Assembly: GCF_016919405.1 (NCBI RefSeq)
Contig: NZ_CP070353.1
Location: forward strand, 372,001 to 436,000
From: Ensifer sp. PDNC004
GTDB lineage: Bacteria; Pseudomonadota; Alphaproteobacteria; Rhizobiales; Rhizobiaceae
Reading direction: 5' to 3'
DNA length: 64,000 bases
Every line of letters starts with the position of its first letter. Positions within the stretch are counted from its first letter, which is position 1. Below are positions 10,213 through 19,368 of the stretch, piece by piece. The notes beneath the pieces were generated by a model, which did not search any database, was not told the DNA's origin, and saw only the letters and a program-made list of their open reading frames with translations. Both the position numbers and the translations under genes were made by a program.

Positions 10213-10911
10213 ATGATCGGTTGGATCAGGACAATCATCCTCTGGGCCTGGGGCATCATGAAGACGCCGGCGGGCACGCTGGGCCTCGGCTTCCTCACGC
10301 TCGGCGGCTTCGTCGGCGGCGTCATGTTCTGGGGCGCCTTCAACACGGCGCTGGAGCTCACCAACACCGAGAAGTTCTGCACCTCGTGTCACGAGATGCA
10401 CGACAACGTCTACCAGGAACTGACGCGCACCATCCACTTCTCCAACCGCTCGGGCGTGCGCGCCACCTGTCCGGACTGCCACGTGCCGCACCAGTGGACC
10501 GACAAGATCGCCCGCAAGATGCAGGCCTCCAAGGAGGTCTGGGGCAAAATCTTCGGCACGATCAACACCCGGTCGAAGTTCCTCGAAAAGCGGCTGGAAC
10601 TGGCGCAGCACGAATGGGCGCGCATGAAGGCCAACGACAGCCTGGAATGCCGCAACTGCCATTCCTCCGTCGCCATGGACCTGCAGAAGCAGACGCAGCG
10701 CGCGGCCGAGATCCATACCCGCTATCTGCTGTCGGGCAAGGCCACCTGTATCGACTGCCACAAGGGCATCGCCCACGAGCTGCCCAACATGGAAGGCATC
10801 GACCCCGGCTGGAAGATGCCGCCGGAACTGGAAGGCAAGAAGATGGCGGGCCAGACCCCGATCGACGATCTGCGGCAGGCGATGGCGGACCTGCATATGC
10901 AGGCGCAGTAG
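10213..10911 (+). CDS. napC: Tetraheme cytochrome c NapC (NapC/NirT family quinol dehydrogenase)
   Basis: The 232-residue protein has an N-terminal membrane anchor (residues ~22-46) and four heme sites: CTSCH 56-60, CPDCH 86-90, CRNCH 146-150 and CIDCH 179-183. NapC oxidises membrane quinol and feeds NapB and NapA. It starts 4 bp after napB and ends the operon; an intrinsic terminator follows 47 bp downstream. No napG, napH or napK is present nearby, so NapC is the expected sole quinol route, as in other rhizobial nap clusters. Confidence 0.95.
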   Translation: MIGWIRTIILWAWGIMKTPAGTLGLGFLTLGGFVGGVMFWGAFNTALELTNTEKFCTSCHEMHDNVYQELTRTIHFSNRSGVRATCPDCHVPHQWTDKIARKMQASKEVWGKIFGTINTRSKFLEKRLELAQHEWARMKANDSLECRNCHSSVAMDLQKQTQRAAEIHTRYLLSGKATCIDCHKGIAHELPNMEGIDPGWKMPPELEGKKMAGQTPIDDLRQAMADLHMQAQ

Positions 10912-10957
10912 GCGAGCGGGGCCGAGGTTTTCGGCAAGACACCACAGCGCTAACAGA

Positions 10958-10987
10958 GGGCCATGCCGGCGCGGCGTGGCCCTTTTT
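10958..10987 (+). terminator. Intrinsic terminator after napC
   Basis: GGGCCATGCC (10958-10967) pairs with GGCGTGGCCC (10973-10982) with one G-U pair and a 5-base loop, followed directly by TTTTT. Confidence 0.85.
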
Positions 10988-11509
10988 CGTGACCGGCGCC
11001 AACATCGCCCGCTCATTCCTGTGCTTGTCACCAGCCGCGTCGCGTCGGCGGCGCGAGGGACTTTTCCCACCAGGCCGGACGTTCACGTGCCAGGACTGCA
11101 TTTCCCGCCGTGCCGACGCACGGCTGCTGGATCTCTGTGACGAGCACGGAGATGAGGGTGGGTGCGGCTGGCGTCGTGCCAAGCCGCCAGATGAGGGTGG
11201 AAGGGGGTGGGGCTTGAGCCAATGGGACACATTCGGATCGGCGTCGATGGTCTCGTCGAACAGCGCATTTTTCTCTTCGTTTCCCCGCGCCAATCTATTT
11301 TCGGAAAATTTCGACACCGCTGTCGGCACCGTGATTTCCCGTTCGTCATTTAGGCAGGGAGGCAATCTGGCTTCCTTCATCGGAGCGGGATAGGAAAAAA
11401 ATCCGCGCGGGTCTTTCGCCCGTAACCTGCTCTACCTATCTGGGTTTCACCACGCCGGCACCCCTGAGGTCACGAGGACCGGGACCGGTGTGACAGAGGA
11501 GAATCGACA
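10988..11509. other. Intergenic region between nap and the YCII-like gene
   Basis: About 520 bases without a convincing gene. Open frames here lack ribosome sites and recognisable similarity. A short direct repeat containing GATGAGGGTGG occurs near 11150 and 11193. The final ~100 bases must contain the promoter of the 11510 gene; no clear consensus is evident. Confidence 0.5.
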
Positions 11510-11932
11510 ATGCGCGTAGTGGTTTTTGTAAAGGCGACCGAGGACAGCGAAGCGGGCAACATGCCCTCGACCGAACTCCTGGAAGCCATGGGCAAGTACA
11601 ACGAGGAACTGGTCAATGCCGGCATCATGCAGGCGGGCGAGGGGCTGCAGCCTTCGTCGCGGGGCGCCCGCGTCGCCTTTGACGGCGCCGACCGGATGGT
11701 CATCGACGGTCCGTTCGCCGAGACCAAGGAACTGGTCGCTGGCTTCTGGATCTGGACGGTCAAGGACATGGCCGAGGCGATCGCCTGGGTGAAGCGTTGC
11801 CCGAACCCGATGCCGGGTCCGAGCGAAATCGAAATCCGCCCGGTCTTCGAGATGGAAGATTTCGGCGACCTGGTAACGCCGGAGATCGCCGCCCAGGACG
11901 AGCGCCTGCGCGAAAAGATCGCCAACCAGTAA
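11510..11932 (+). CDS. YCII-related (DGPF domain) protein
   Basis: The 140-residue protein starts MRVVVFVKATEDSEAG and has the features of the DGPF/YCII group: a ferredoxin-like fold with a central DGPFAETKELVAGFWIW motif (residues ~65-84) and a final IEIRPVFEMEDFG strand. Such proteins often lie beside ECF sigma factors and have been proposed as enzymes or small-molecule-binding proteins, but no reaction is established for this subgroup. A GAGGAG ribosome site precedes the start. No sigma factor gene adjoins this copy; it appears to be transcribed alone. Confidence 0.88.
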   Translation: MRVVVFVKATEDSEAGNMPSTELLEAMGKYNEELVNAGIMQAGEGLQPSSRGARVAFDGADRMVIDGPFAETKELVAGFWIWTVKDMAEAIAWVKRCPNPMPGPSEIEIRPVFEMEDFGDLVTPEIAAQDERLREKIANQ

Positions 11933-11970
11933 GGGCTCCTTGCTGAACCTTGGGGCGGCCTTGCACCTCT

Positions 11971-12020
11971 CCTCGGGTTTAACCCGAGGACTAACCCTCT
12001 CCCCGCAGGCGGGGAGAGGG
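11971..12020. repeat. Palindromic intergenic repeat (RIME-like), copy 1
   Basis: Two adjacent perfect inverted repeats: CCTCGGGTT-T-AACCCGAGG (11971-11989) and CCCTCTCCCCGC-ag-GCGGGGAGAGGG (11995-12020). A closely related block occurs in the opposite orientation near 35856-35914, so this is a dispersed element. Naming it RIME-like is by analogy with rhizobial intergenic mosaic elements. Confidence 0.7.
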
Positions 12021-12424
12021 GACGCGCCTTGATCGCGGGGTTCGAATGCCGTCGCAACGAGCGTCAAATGGCGTTTGGTTCAGGCAGGCCAACGAGACCA
12101 GAGCGAAAATGAGACCGGCGTGGAGATGCATCGCTTGTTGTCGAGGCGAGCGGGCTCCACGCGCGTCCTCCCCGCATGCAGGGAGAAGGTGGCCGACAGA
12201 TCACCGGGCGGATCAGACAAGTCCCCACTGCAGGGGCGCAGCCGCTGATACCGTGCGGCTCCAAAGTGTTGCGCGGCGGGCGGGACGAACGGCCGGCGCG
12301 ATGAACGGCTGCCGCAATGTCCGGATCGTGTCGACGTTGGCTGAAGGTCTGATCTGCTTCCCGTAGAGATTGTATTAACCGTGTTCGTTTACCTTATTTT
12401 CGGGGTTTGAACCGGAGTGGGGCA
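12021..12424. other. Intergenic region upstream of the outer-membrane protein gene
   Basis: About 400 bases with no supported gene. Around 12170-12205 there is a second, degenerate palindromic unit with CTCCC/GGGAG arms followed by GAAGGTGGCC, similar to the inverse of the unit near 35740. The last ~60 bases are AT-richer and probably hold the promoter of the gene at 12425. Confidence 0.45.
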
Positions 12425-13273
12425 ATGGTCAGGACGAGCGGTTTCGTCATTTTTCTTCTTTCAAGTGTTTCGATTGCGGCGGCTGCCGATATCGACGGGC
12501 CATTGGTGGGGCCGCAGGACGCCTATGAGGTGCCGGTGGAGCAGGCGTCGGGCGGCATCGTCGGCTACGTCGAGACGTCCTATGGCGCGGCCGTGGACTC
12601 GCCCGGCGATATCGATGCGGATGCATGGGACCTGCGCGGCGCGGTGAACTTCGACGCCGGCGCCGGCATGAACCTGCAGGTCGATCTCGGCTACACGCGC
12701 GCCTCCTTCGAGGATATCGACACCAACAGCTATGACGGCGCGCTGCACGGCTATTACCGCAACGATCTCTTTGCGGCCGGCGTCTTCGTGCAGGGCGCAC
12801 GGCTCGACCCGGGTATCGGCGTCGACCTCAACGACTACATGGGTGGTGTCGAGGCGGCTTACTTCCTCGATACCTGGACGCTGCACGGCGCGCTCGGCTA
12901 CGGCCAGGCGAGCGTCGAAGACTTCGAGGACATCGATGCCGACCATTACATGGGTTCGCTCGGCGCCCGCATCTACGCGACCGACAACCTGCGCTTCGAC
13001 GTCGACGGCTCGCTGCATCGCATCAGCGAAAACGATCTGGATTACGACCTGCGCAGCGTGAAGCTGACGGCCAACTACCGGCTGGACGCTTTCCCGGTCA
13101 CGCTCTTTGCCGGCTACAAATACACCAACGAAGAGCTTTCGGGGCTGAGCGCCTCGGTTTCCGGCGACACCAGCACCCTCTTCGGTGGCCTGCGCTTCTC
13201 CTACGGTTCGACGACGCTCAAGGAAGAAGAGCGCCTCGGCCCGGTCTGGTCCAGCAATCGTCTGGCCTTCTGA
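12425..13273 (+). CDS. Outer-membrane beta-barrel protein
   Basis: The 282-residue product has a signal peptide (MVRTSGFVIFLLSSVSIAAA, cleavage near AAA-AD) and then alternating amphipathic strands separated by Asp/Gly-rich turns, ending in Leu-Ala-Phe. A C-terminal Phe is the usual recognition signal for barrel insertion. It resembles small rhizobial surface barrel proteins rather than the main trimeric porins. The ATG at 12425 with GGAG upstream is preferred to the in-frame TTG at 12407. Repeated D-I-D segments in loops suggest a calcium or cation-rich surface. Ligand unknown. A strong terminator hairpin follows. Confidence 0.75.
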   Translation: MVRTSGFVIFLLSSVSIAAAADIDGPLVGPQDAYEVPVEQASGGIVGYVETSYGAAVDSPGDIDADAWDLRGAVNFDAGAGMNLQVDLGYTRASFEDIDTNSYDGALHGYYRNDLFAAGVFVQGARLDPGIGVDLNDYMGGVEAAYFLDTWTLHGALGYGQASVEDFEDIDADHYMGSLGARIYATDNLRFDVDGSLHRISENDLDYDLRSVKLTANYRLDAFPVTLFAGYKYTNEELSGLSASVSGDTSTLFGGLRFSYGSTTLKEEERLGPVWSSNRLAF

Positions 13274-13307
13274 TCGGCCAGATACAACCATCAGGAAAGA
13301 GTAAAGG

Positions 13308-13335
13308 CACCGCGCGTCTGAAAAGACGCGCGGTG
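13308..13335. terminator. Terminator hairpin between convergent genes
   Basis: CACCGCGCGTCT and AGACGCGCGGTG form a perfect 12-bp stem with a GAAA tetraloop, between the convergent barrel-protein and GTPase genes; T-rich bases follow on the plus strand (TTCTATGTT). Probably serves the barrel gene and possibly both. Confidence 0.8.
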
Positions 13336-13342
13336 TTCTATG

Positions 13343-15280
13343 TTATCGCAGGCTTCTCAAATAGTTAGCCCGATCGAACGGGTTCGTGCCCAACCGGGGC
13401 CGGGCGGGTTGTGTGCCTGCGATCGGGGCGTAGTGGTCGAACGCGCTTTCAAGCACGCCTGCGCCGCTGGCAAGCCCCGGCAACTGCCGCTGGACGCCCT
13501 GGACGTTGGCCGATGCCATCGTCCCCGTGAGCCGGGCGACGCCACCCTCGATCACCGCATCCGTCGTCGATGCGCCTGATTTCGCGAGCAGCGTGTGGAT
13601 AGCCGTCAGCACGGACGCGGGCGCTTCGAGGCGGAAGCTGTCGATCGGCTCGCAGACGACCGTGCAGGCCGAAGACAGCGCCTCGGCGAGCACCAGCGGC
13701 GTCAGCCGGCGAAAATCGACGGCGGTGCTCGCCGGCGATGTCTGCCGCGCCGCCGTCATGGCGACGTGGCAATCGATCACCTGCCAGCCGAAGAGACCCG
13801 CCTTCAGCGTCTCGGCAACGGCTTCTTCTACCGCCCGGTAGAAGCTTGCCGGCATCTGGCCGACATCCACCTCCAGGGCAAAACTGTTGCCCGTTGCCGG
13901 CGGCCGCGGTTCGATCCTGAGGCCGACGGTTGCGAGAAAGGGGTTCGGCTCGCGGAAGAGGACCTCGATGCCGGTGCCGGTGCCAAGGGGCCGTTCGACG
14001 CAGATAACCGTGCTTTCCTCGAACTGCGCATCGAGACCGAAATCGGCCGACAGGGTCGCCTCGATCACCTCCTTCTGCACCTCGCCATAGAGCGAAACGA
14101 ACATCTCGCTGGCGTCGTCGCTGGTGCGCAGGTTGATGAACGGGTCCTGTTCAGCCAGTTGCTGGAGCGCAAGCCAGAGCGCCGTGTTGTCCGACGGGCG
14201 CACCGGCCGCACCAGGGTTTCGAGCGTCGGCGGCGCGAAGTGAAACGCCCCGGCAGCACTGCCGCCGACGCCGACCCAATCGCCGATGCGGGCTTGGGCA
14301 AGACCGCCGATCTTGGCGATGCGGCCGGCTGTCACCTGCTCGACTTTCTGCAGGTGGCCCTGGTCGAAGAGCTGGATGCTGGTGACCTTTGCCGCGCCGC
14401 CGGGCAGGGCGAGATAGTCGCGCGTGGCGACGGTGCCCGAGGTCAGGTTGAGGAAGGCGAGCTTTTCACCGCCCCAGCCGCGCTCGATCTTGAAGATCCG
14501 GCCTTCGACCGGTGCATCCGGGGCGGGTGTTTTCGCAGGCAACAGCGTCTCGATCGCGGCGATCAGGCCCGGCACGCCGACGCCGGTCATGGCGATGCCG
14601 CAATAGACCGGGTGCAGAAGGCCGGCAGCAAGCTGCGTCGCCAAGGCCTTCCGCAGCCGCTCGACAGTCAGACGCTCCGGTGCCAGCACATAATCGTCGA
14701 GCAAGGCTTCATCATTGGCGGCAAGCGCCTCCGAAAGTGCCGAAAAATGCGGTTCCTGCGCAAAGTCGACCGGCTCGGCTCTCGCCTGCCGGCTGCCGGC
14801 CTCGACCGCCGCCGACATGACGACGGGGCGGACCGAGAGTTGGCTGGCGATTTCCTCAATCACTTCGGCGAGACGGGCGCCCAGGCGATCGATCTTGTTG
14901 ACGAAGAACAGGAAGGGGACGCCGAGACGGCGTAGCGCCCGCACCAGCACGCGGGTCTGCGCCTGTACGCCTTCCACGGCCGAGACGACCACGACGGCGG
15001 CATCGAGCGACTGCAGCACCCGCTCGACCTCGGCGATGAAGTCCGGATGCCCGGGGGTGTCGATGAGGTTTACGACCAGATCGCCAAGCTTGAACGACAC
15101 GACGGAGGCGGCGATGGTGATGCCCCGTTGCCGCTCGAGTTCCAGGCTGTCGGTCTGGGTGTTGCCGCCGTCGACGCTGCCGAGCTTGTCGATCGCGCCG
15201 GTGTCAAAAAGCAGTCTCTCCGTAAGGCTAGTCTTTCCTGCATCCACATGGGCGAGGATGCCCAGATTCAATGTGCGCAT
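13343..15280 (-). CDS. TetM/OtrA-like ribosomal protection GTPase (EF-G superfamily)
   Basis: The 645-residue protein has intact GTPase motifs: AHVDAGKT (10-17), switch I RGITI (52-56), DTPGH (74-78) and NKID (128-131), followed by EF-G-like domains II-V. Length and the MRTLNLGILAHVDAGKTSLTE-type start match the tetracycline-resistance ribosomal protection family (TetM/TetO/OtrA) rather than the ~700-residue EF-G. Such proteins dislodge tetracycline from the ribosome; chromosomal copies in non-pathogens may have other ribosome roles. It is a single-gene unit ending at a shared terminator. No mobile-element sequences flank it, so recent transfer is not indicated. Confidence 0.85.
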   Translation of the reverse strand: MRTLNLGILAHVDAGKTSLTERLLFDTGAIDKLGSVDGGNTQTDSLELERQRGITIAASVVSFKLGDLVVNLIDTPGHPDFIAEVERVLQSLDAAVVVVSAVEGVQAQTRVLVRALRRLGVPFLFFVNKIDRLGARLAEVIEEIASQLSVRPVVMSAAVEAGSRQARAEPVDFAQEPHFSALSEALAANDEALLDDYVLAPERLTVERLRKALATQLAAGLLHPVYCGIAMTGVGVPGLIAAIETLLPAKTPAPDAPVEGRIFKIERGWGGEKLAFLNLTSGTVATRDYLALPGGAAKVTSIQLFDQGHLQKVEQVTAGRIAKIGGLAQARIGDWVGVGGSAAGAFHFAPPTLETLVRPVRPSDNTALWLALQQLAEQDPFINLRTSDDASEMFVSLYGEVQKEVIEATLSADFGLDAQFEESTVICVERPLGTGTGIEVLFREPNPFLATVGLRIEPRPPATGNSFALEVDVGQMPASFYRAVEEAVAETLKAGLFGWQVIDCHVAMTAARQTSPASTAVDFRRLTPLVLAEALSSACTVVCEPIDSFRLEAPASVLTAIHTLLAKSGASTTDAVIEGGVARLTGTMASANVQGVQRQLPGLASGAGVLESAFDHYAPIAGTQPARPRLGTNPFDRANYLRSLR

Positions 15281-15601
15281 AGTCCATCAGCTTCTCAAAA
15301 TTTCGGAAATGGTTCTTTTGAGACGGGACTCGGCGCATTGGGGCCTCCAGACGGACTGACTGCTGATGGCGCAACCCGCGGCATGCGAGGAGCGCGTGTG
15401 AAATCTAAGGACGCAACGTCAAGGGCGTCAAGCGCCGCCCGACAACTCTGAGCCGGTGTTGCAGATTTGCTGGATGCGGGCGGGCGCTCAAGCGCGGCGT
15501 CTTCACCGGAGCGCGCGATGAATGTTGCGAGCACAATGTCTGGTCGTATTTATTAGTGTGTGCTAAACTCCCGACGCCAAGGGAAAAAGGGGGAGGCGAA
15601 C
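15281..15601. other. Divergent promoter region between GTPase and DUF1254 genes
   Basis: About 320 bases with start sites of divergent genes at both ends. Short open frames present have no family similarity. A run of AAAAAGGGGGAGG just before 15602 is the ribosome site of the DUF1254 gene. I see no clear operator. Confidence 0.45.
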
Positions 15602-17041
15602 ATGGATATGACGCGTCGTGCCGTCGTTTTGGGCGGTTCCGGTCTGCTGACATCGGTTTCATTTCTGCACGCAAATGCGCTGGAATCGCCGTTGATCGAT
15701 CCGGTCGAAGGGGTGGATGAATTCTGGCTGGCGGTGGAGGCCTATATCTACGGCTATCCGCTGGTGACGACGGAGCTGACCCGGCGGATCTTCACCAATG
15801 TGGCAAAGCCCGAAGGCAGCCGGGGCCCGATGGGCAACATTATCAAGGTGCGTCAATATCCCGATGCGTCGTTCAAGGATGTGACGGCGCCGAATGCCGA
15901 TACGCTTTATACGACCGCTTTCGTCGACGTGGGCAAGGAGCCCTGGGTGCTGTCGATCCCCGATATGAAGGATCGCTATTTCCTGTTTCCGATGCTCGAC
16001 GGCTGGACGACGGTGTTTCAGGTGCCGGGCAAGCGCACGACCGGCGGCGGGGCGCAGGCCTATGCCATTACCGGGCCGGGCTGGCAGGGAAGCCTTCCCG
16101 ACGGCGTGACCGAATACAAATCCTCAACCGGCATCGTCTGGATCCTCGGCCGCATCTATTGCGACGGCACGCCGGAGGATTATGCGGCGGTGCATGCGCT
16201 GCAGGACGAATGCAAGCTCTGCCCGCTCAGTGCCTATGGCAAGGACTGGACGCCGCCGGCCGGCAAGGTCGATCCGGCGATCGACATGAAGACGGCGGTG
16301 CGCGAGCAGGTCAACCGCATGGATGCGGTCGAATATTTCACCCTGCTTTGCGAGCTGATGAAGACCAATCCGCCGACGGCGGCCGATGGCGAAGCGGTCG
16401 CCAAGTTTGCCGAGATCGGCATCGTACCGGGCCAGGATTTCGACAAGAGCAAGCTCGACGCCGCCTTCGTCTCGCGCATTCCTCCCATGGCGTTCCACCG
16501 CACCATGCTGCATTTCAAGTTCAGCGATGGCGACGTGCAGAACATCAACGGTTGGGGCTTTACCACCAAAACAGGCATTTACGGCACGAACTATCTGCAG
16601 CGCGCGCTGATTACGGCGATCGGGCTCGGCGCCAATCGTCCGCAGGACGCGATCTACCCGACCTCGCTGAAATCCAAGGACGGGCTCATCGCCCGCGCCT
16701 ATCACGGGTCGAACAAATACGTCATCACCTTCCCGAAGGGGCAATTGCCGCCGGTGCGCGGCTTCTGGTCGATCACCATGTACGACGACAAGTACTTCTT
16801 CGTCGACAATCCGCTGAACCGCTATTCGATCAGCGCCCGCGTGAGCCCCAAGGAGAACCCGGATGGTTCGACGGAGATCTACATCCAGAATGAATCACCC
16901 GGCAAGGACAAGGAAAACAACTGGCTGCCGGCGCCGAAGGATAAGTTCATCCTGATGATGCGGCTTTACTGGCCGGACGACAGCCCGCCCTCCATTCTCG
17001 ACGGATCCTGGGTGATCCCGGCGGTCAAGAAGGCGGGATGA
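15602..17041 (+). CDS. DUF1254/DUF1214 domain exported protein
   Basis: The 479-residue protein begins MDMTRRAVVLGGSGLL, a twin-arginine-like export signal, and contains DUF1254 (about residues 40-170, with EAYIYGYPLV and APNADTLYTTAFVD) followed by DUF1214 at the C-terminal half (with RGFWSITMYDDKYFFVDNPLNRY). The two-domain order is the family norm. The biochemical function is unknown; the proteins are widespread in soil proteobacteria and sometimes sit next to xenobiotic degradation genes. The start is set by a strong GGGGGAGG ribosome site; the frame 14 codons upstream is not needed. Confidence 0.9.
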   Translation: MDMTRRAVVLGGSGLLTSVSFLHANALESPLIDPVEGVDEFWLAVEAYIYGYPLVTTELTRRIFTNVAKPEGSRGPMGNIIKVRQYPDASFKDVTAPNADTLYTTAFVDVGKEPWVLSIPDMKDRYFLFPMLDGWTTVFQVPGKRTTGGGAQAYAITGPGWQGSLPDGVTEYKSSTGIVWILGRIYCDGTPEDYAAVHALQDECKLCPLSAYGKDWTPPAGKVDPAIDMKTAVREQVNRMDAVEYFTLLCELMKTNPPTAADGEAVAKFAEIGIVPGQDFDKSKLDAAFVSRIPPMAFHRTMLHFKFSDGDVQNINGWGFTTKTGIYGTNYLQRALITAIGLGANRPQDAIYPTSLKSKDGLIARAYHGSNKYVITFPKGQLPPVRGFWSITMYDDKYFFVDNPLNRYSISARVSPKENPDGSTEIYIQNESPGKDKENNWLPAPKDKFILMMRLYWPDDSPPSILDGSWVIPAVKKAG

Positions 17042-17100
17042 CAGAAGCGATCGGTCCTGCGTCTTCGTTTGAAGGCGCAGGGTGTCGCGATCAGGCCGGC

Positions 17101-17445
17101 TCAGCGCTTCGGCAGCACGAGGTCGCCGACCGTATAGATGTGAAACTCGCTGCGCGAGACTTCGTCCAGCTTGCGGAACTTCTCCGCGAACACCGGATCG
17201 GAGAAGAACTCGTCGACATTTCCGGTGCCCTGGATCGCCTCGACATTGACGACGGTTTCGCCGTCCGTGCTCTTCGACAGCGTGCTCCAGAGAAAACCTT
17301 CCTTCCGTTCGGCAACGTAATGCACGACGTCCTGGATGACGGCGAAGGCTTCTTCCTGTTTGCCTGGATGGGCGTGAATGACGTTGACGACGAAGGTCGT
17401 CGGAGCGGGGGATGCCGAGAATGTGGGGGTAGGGATCGTTGTCAT
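17101..17445 (-). CDS. Antibiotic biosynthesis monooxygenase (ABM) family protein
   Basis: The 114-residue protein shows the ABM ferredoxin-like pattern: TTFVVNVIHAHPGKQEEAF, then FLWSTLSKSTDGETVVNVEAI, then FFSDPVFAEKFRKLDEV. Members are small, usually dimeric, cofactor-free monooxygenases or heme-degrading enzymes; substrate unknown. The start at 17445 (MTTIPTP) is chosen because of a GGAGAG site immediately upstream. The gene is divergent from the LysR gene at 17571, which probably controls it. Confidence 0.82.
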   Translation of the reverse strand: MTTIPTPTFSASPAPTTFVVNVIHAHPGKQEEAFAVIQDVVHYVAERKEGFLWSTLSKSTDGETVVNVEAIQGTGNVDEFFSDPVFAEKFRKLDEVSRSEFHIYTVGDLVLPKR

Positions 17446-17542
17446 GCTTCTCTCCATTTGAACGTCGCAGCGCATCGGCCGCGACGGCATCTGGATATCG
17501 GCAGAGAAATAGCGGATAAACGAGCGCGTATTCTCATCACTT

Positions 17543-17557
17543 CGGAAAATAATTCCG
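17543..17557. promoter_or_regulatory. Small inverted repeat upstream of LysR (candidate operator)
   Basis: CGGAA-N5-TTCCG lies 13 bp before the LysR start, between the divergent LysR and ABM genes. Position suits autorepression by the LysR protein; short arms make it a weak call. Confidence 0.35.
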
Positions 17558-17570
17558 CAATTGGCGCGCG

Positions 17571-18458
17571 ATGGACAAGCTCGGAACGCTCAGCATTTTC
17601 ATTCAGGTGGCAGAGGCCGGCAGTTTCGTGGCCGCCGGCCATCGCCTCGGGCTTTCGGGCTCGGCCGTCGGCAAGGCGATCGCGCGGCTCGAAGATGAGA
17701 TGGGCGTGCGCCTCTTCAACCGGTCGACGAGAAGCATGGCGCTGACCGAGGACGGCAGCTTCTTTCTCGATACCTGCCGGCGCATCCAGTCCGAGTTCGA
17801 AACCGCCCAGGCGCAACTGTCGCGCTCTCATGCGACGCCGCGCGGGCAGTTGCGCGTCAGCCTGCCACTCGCCGGCATGCTGCTGATGCCGACCATTTCG
17901 GACTTCATGCGCGCCTATCAGCTGATCAATCTCGACCTCGATTTCACCGATCGGCTGGTCGACGTGATCGAGGAGGGTTTTGACGCGGTCATCCGCACCG
18001 GCGACGTCAAGGATACGCGCCTGATGAGCCGCAAGCTCGGGACCTTCCGGCACCGGATCGTCGCGTCGCCGGACTATCTCGCAGCCAATGGCCGGCCGGA
18101 GGTGCCGGAGGATCTGCTCGGGCATCGTTGCCTGCATCATCGTTATGCCAATTCCGGCCGCCTCGAACCCTGGCCGCTTCATCGTGAAGGGCGAGAGGTG
18201 AAGCTCGATCTGCCAGTGACGACGGTTGCAAGCACGCTCGACCCGCTGATCTTTCTTGCGGAGCGCGCCTTCGGTATCACCTGCCTGCCGCCCTTTGCCG
18301 TCTCGGCGGAACTGGCGGAAGGCAAGCTGGTCTCGCTGCTCGATGATTACCTTCGCGAAACCGGCACATTCCGCGTGCTCTGGCCGACCAATCGCTATCT
18401 CTCGCCAAAGGTGCGCGCCTTCGTCGATTTCATGGCGGCGAACCTCTTTGCCGGGTGA
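17571..18458 (+). CDS. LysR-family transcriptional regulator
   Basis: The 295-residue protein has a standard LysR helix-turn-helix (MDKLGTLSIFIQVAEAGSFV and the following AVGKAIARLEDEMGVRLFNRSTR, residues ~1-60) and a substrate-binding domain of usual size. Sequence style resembles the AaeR/DsdC-like large LysR group in which regulator and target are divergent. The neighbour in the opposite direction is the ABM monooxygenase, its most likely target. Downstream on the same strand, 91 bp away, is a cyclase gene that may have its own promoter. Confidence 0.9.
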   Translation: MDKLGTLSIFIQVAEAGSFVAAGHRLGLSGSAVGKAIARLEDEMGVRLFNRSTRSMALTEDGSFFLDTCRRIQSEFETAQAQLSRSHATPRGQLRVSLPLAGMLLMPTISDFMRAYQLINLDLDFTDRLVDVIEEGFDAVIRTGDVKDTRLMSRKLGTFRHRIVASPDYLAANGRPEVPEDLLGHRCLHHRYANSGRLEPWPLHREGREVKLDLPVTTVASTLDPLIFLAERAFGITCLPPFAVSAELAEGKLVSLLDDYLRETGTFRVLWPTNRYLSPKVRAFVDFMAANLFAG

Positions 18459-18549
18459 CGGTCGGGCGGCGCGGGCGGTCGTTCCCGTGCCAATCCAGTC
18501 GTTGCTAAAGTGCGGCAAATGTCCGAAGCTTCGCTGACGCCCTCGGGTC

Positions 18550-19335
18550 ATGCGAGCCAGAGCAACCATGAGAGACGCCTCTTCCATTCAGCCTGCCGCG
18601 AGCCATGATGCCCGCATCTGCCGGGGATGCTGGGACCAGATGCATGTGCCGATCCCGATCCGCGGACCCCTGGCGCTGCCGTTCCGCGCCTTCGGCATCA
18701 CCCGCAGCAAGATGAACCCGAACATCTGCACGATCTGCGAGCGCTCCTTCCGTTACGTGAAGAAGCAGAGTCACGTCGCGGCAAGCGCCACGATCCTCTT
18801 TGCCGATATCCGCGGCTTCACCCATCTTTCGGAGCGGATCGAACGGGTCAGGCTCAGCGAGATCGTCAGCCTGTTTCAGGGTCGCTGCGCTGAAGCCATC
18901 TGGGCGCATGACGGTATCGTCAACAAAACCATGGGCGACGGGCTTATGGCGATCTTCAATTTTCCGATCCTGCGCAAGGACCATGCGGAAGCCGCTATCC
19001 GGGCCGCGCTCGACATACAGCGGCATTGCGCCGATGCCCTCGGCCGCCACGATCTCGTTGGCCTCGGCGACCAGCCGCTCGGGGTCGGTGTCGGCATTCA
19101 CACCGGCGAGGTCGAGATCGGTGAGTTCTCGACGTTCCGCAGCGATTTCACCGCGATCGGCGGCACGGTCAACCTGGCCGCAAGGCTCGAATCCCAGGCC
19201 GAAGCCGGGGAAATTCTGATCTCGTCGGAAACGGCTCTTGAGGCGGCAACGCTGACGGCGGGCGCCGGCACACGGCTGCTCGCTCTGAAGGGCATCGACC
19301 AGCCGGTGGAGGCGAGGGTGATTGCGACGCATTGA
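18550..19335 (+). CDS. Class III adenylate/guanylate cyclase with N-terminal CxxC pair
   Basis: The 261-residue protein has a C-terminal cyclase homology domain with FADIRGFTHLSERI (metal-binding Asp), MGDGLMAIFNFP and GGTVNLAARLES. The N-terminal ~75 residues carry two CxxC pairs, Cys24/Cys27 (CRGC) and Cys60/Cys63 (CTIC), which could bind zinc or an iron-sulfur centre and act as a sensor. There is no membrane segment, so it is probably cytoplasmic. An in-frame ATG at 18568 is an alternative start; neither has a strong ribosome site. It would make cAMP from ATP; nucleotide specificity is not certain. Confidence 0.85.
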   Translation: MRARATMRDASSIQPAASHDARICRGCWDQMHVPIPIRGPLALPFRAFGITRSKMNPNICTICERSFRYVKKQSHVAASATILFADIRGFTHLSERIERVRLSEIVSLFQGRCAEAIWAHDGIVNKTMGDGLMAIFNFPILRKDHAEAAIRAALDIQRHCADALGRHDLVGLGDQPLGVGVGIHTGEVEIGEFSTFRSDFTAIGGTVNLAARLESQAEAGEILISSETALEAATLTAGAGTRLLALKGIDQPVEARVIATH

Positions 19336-19368
19336 CGGCCCCCAAACATCCATCGCCGCCGTCGTTGG

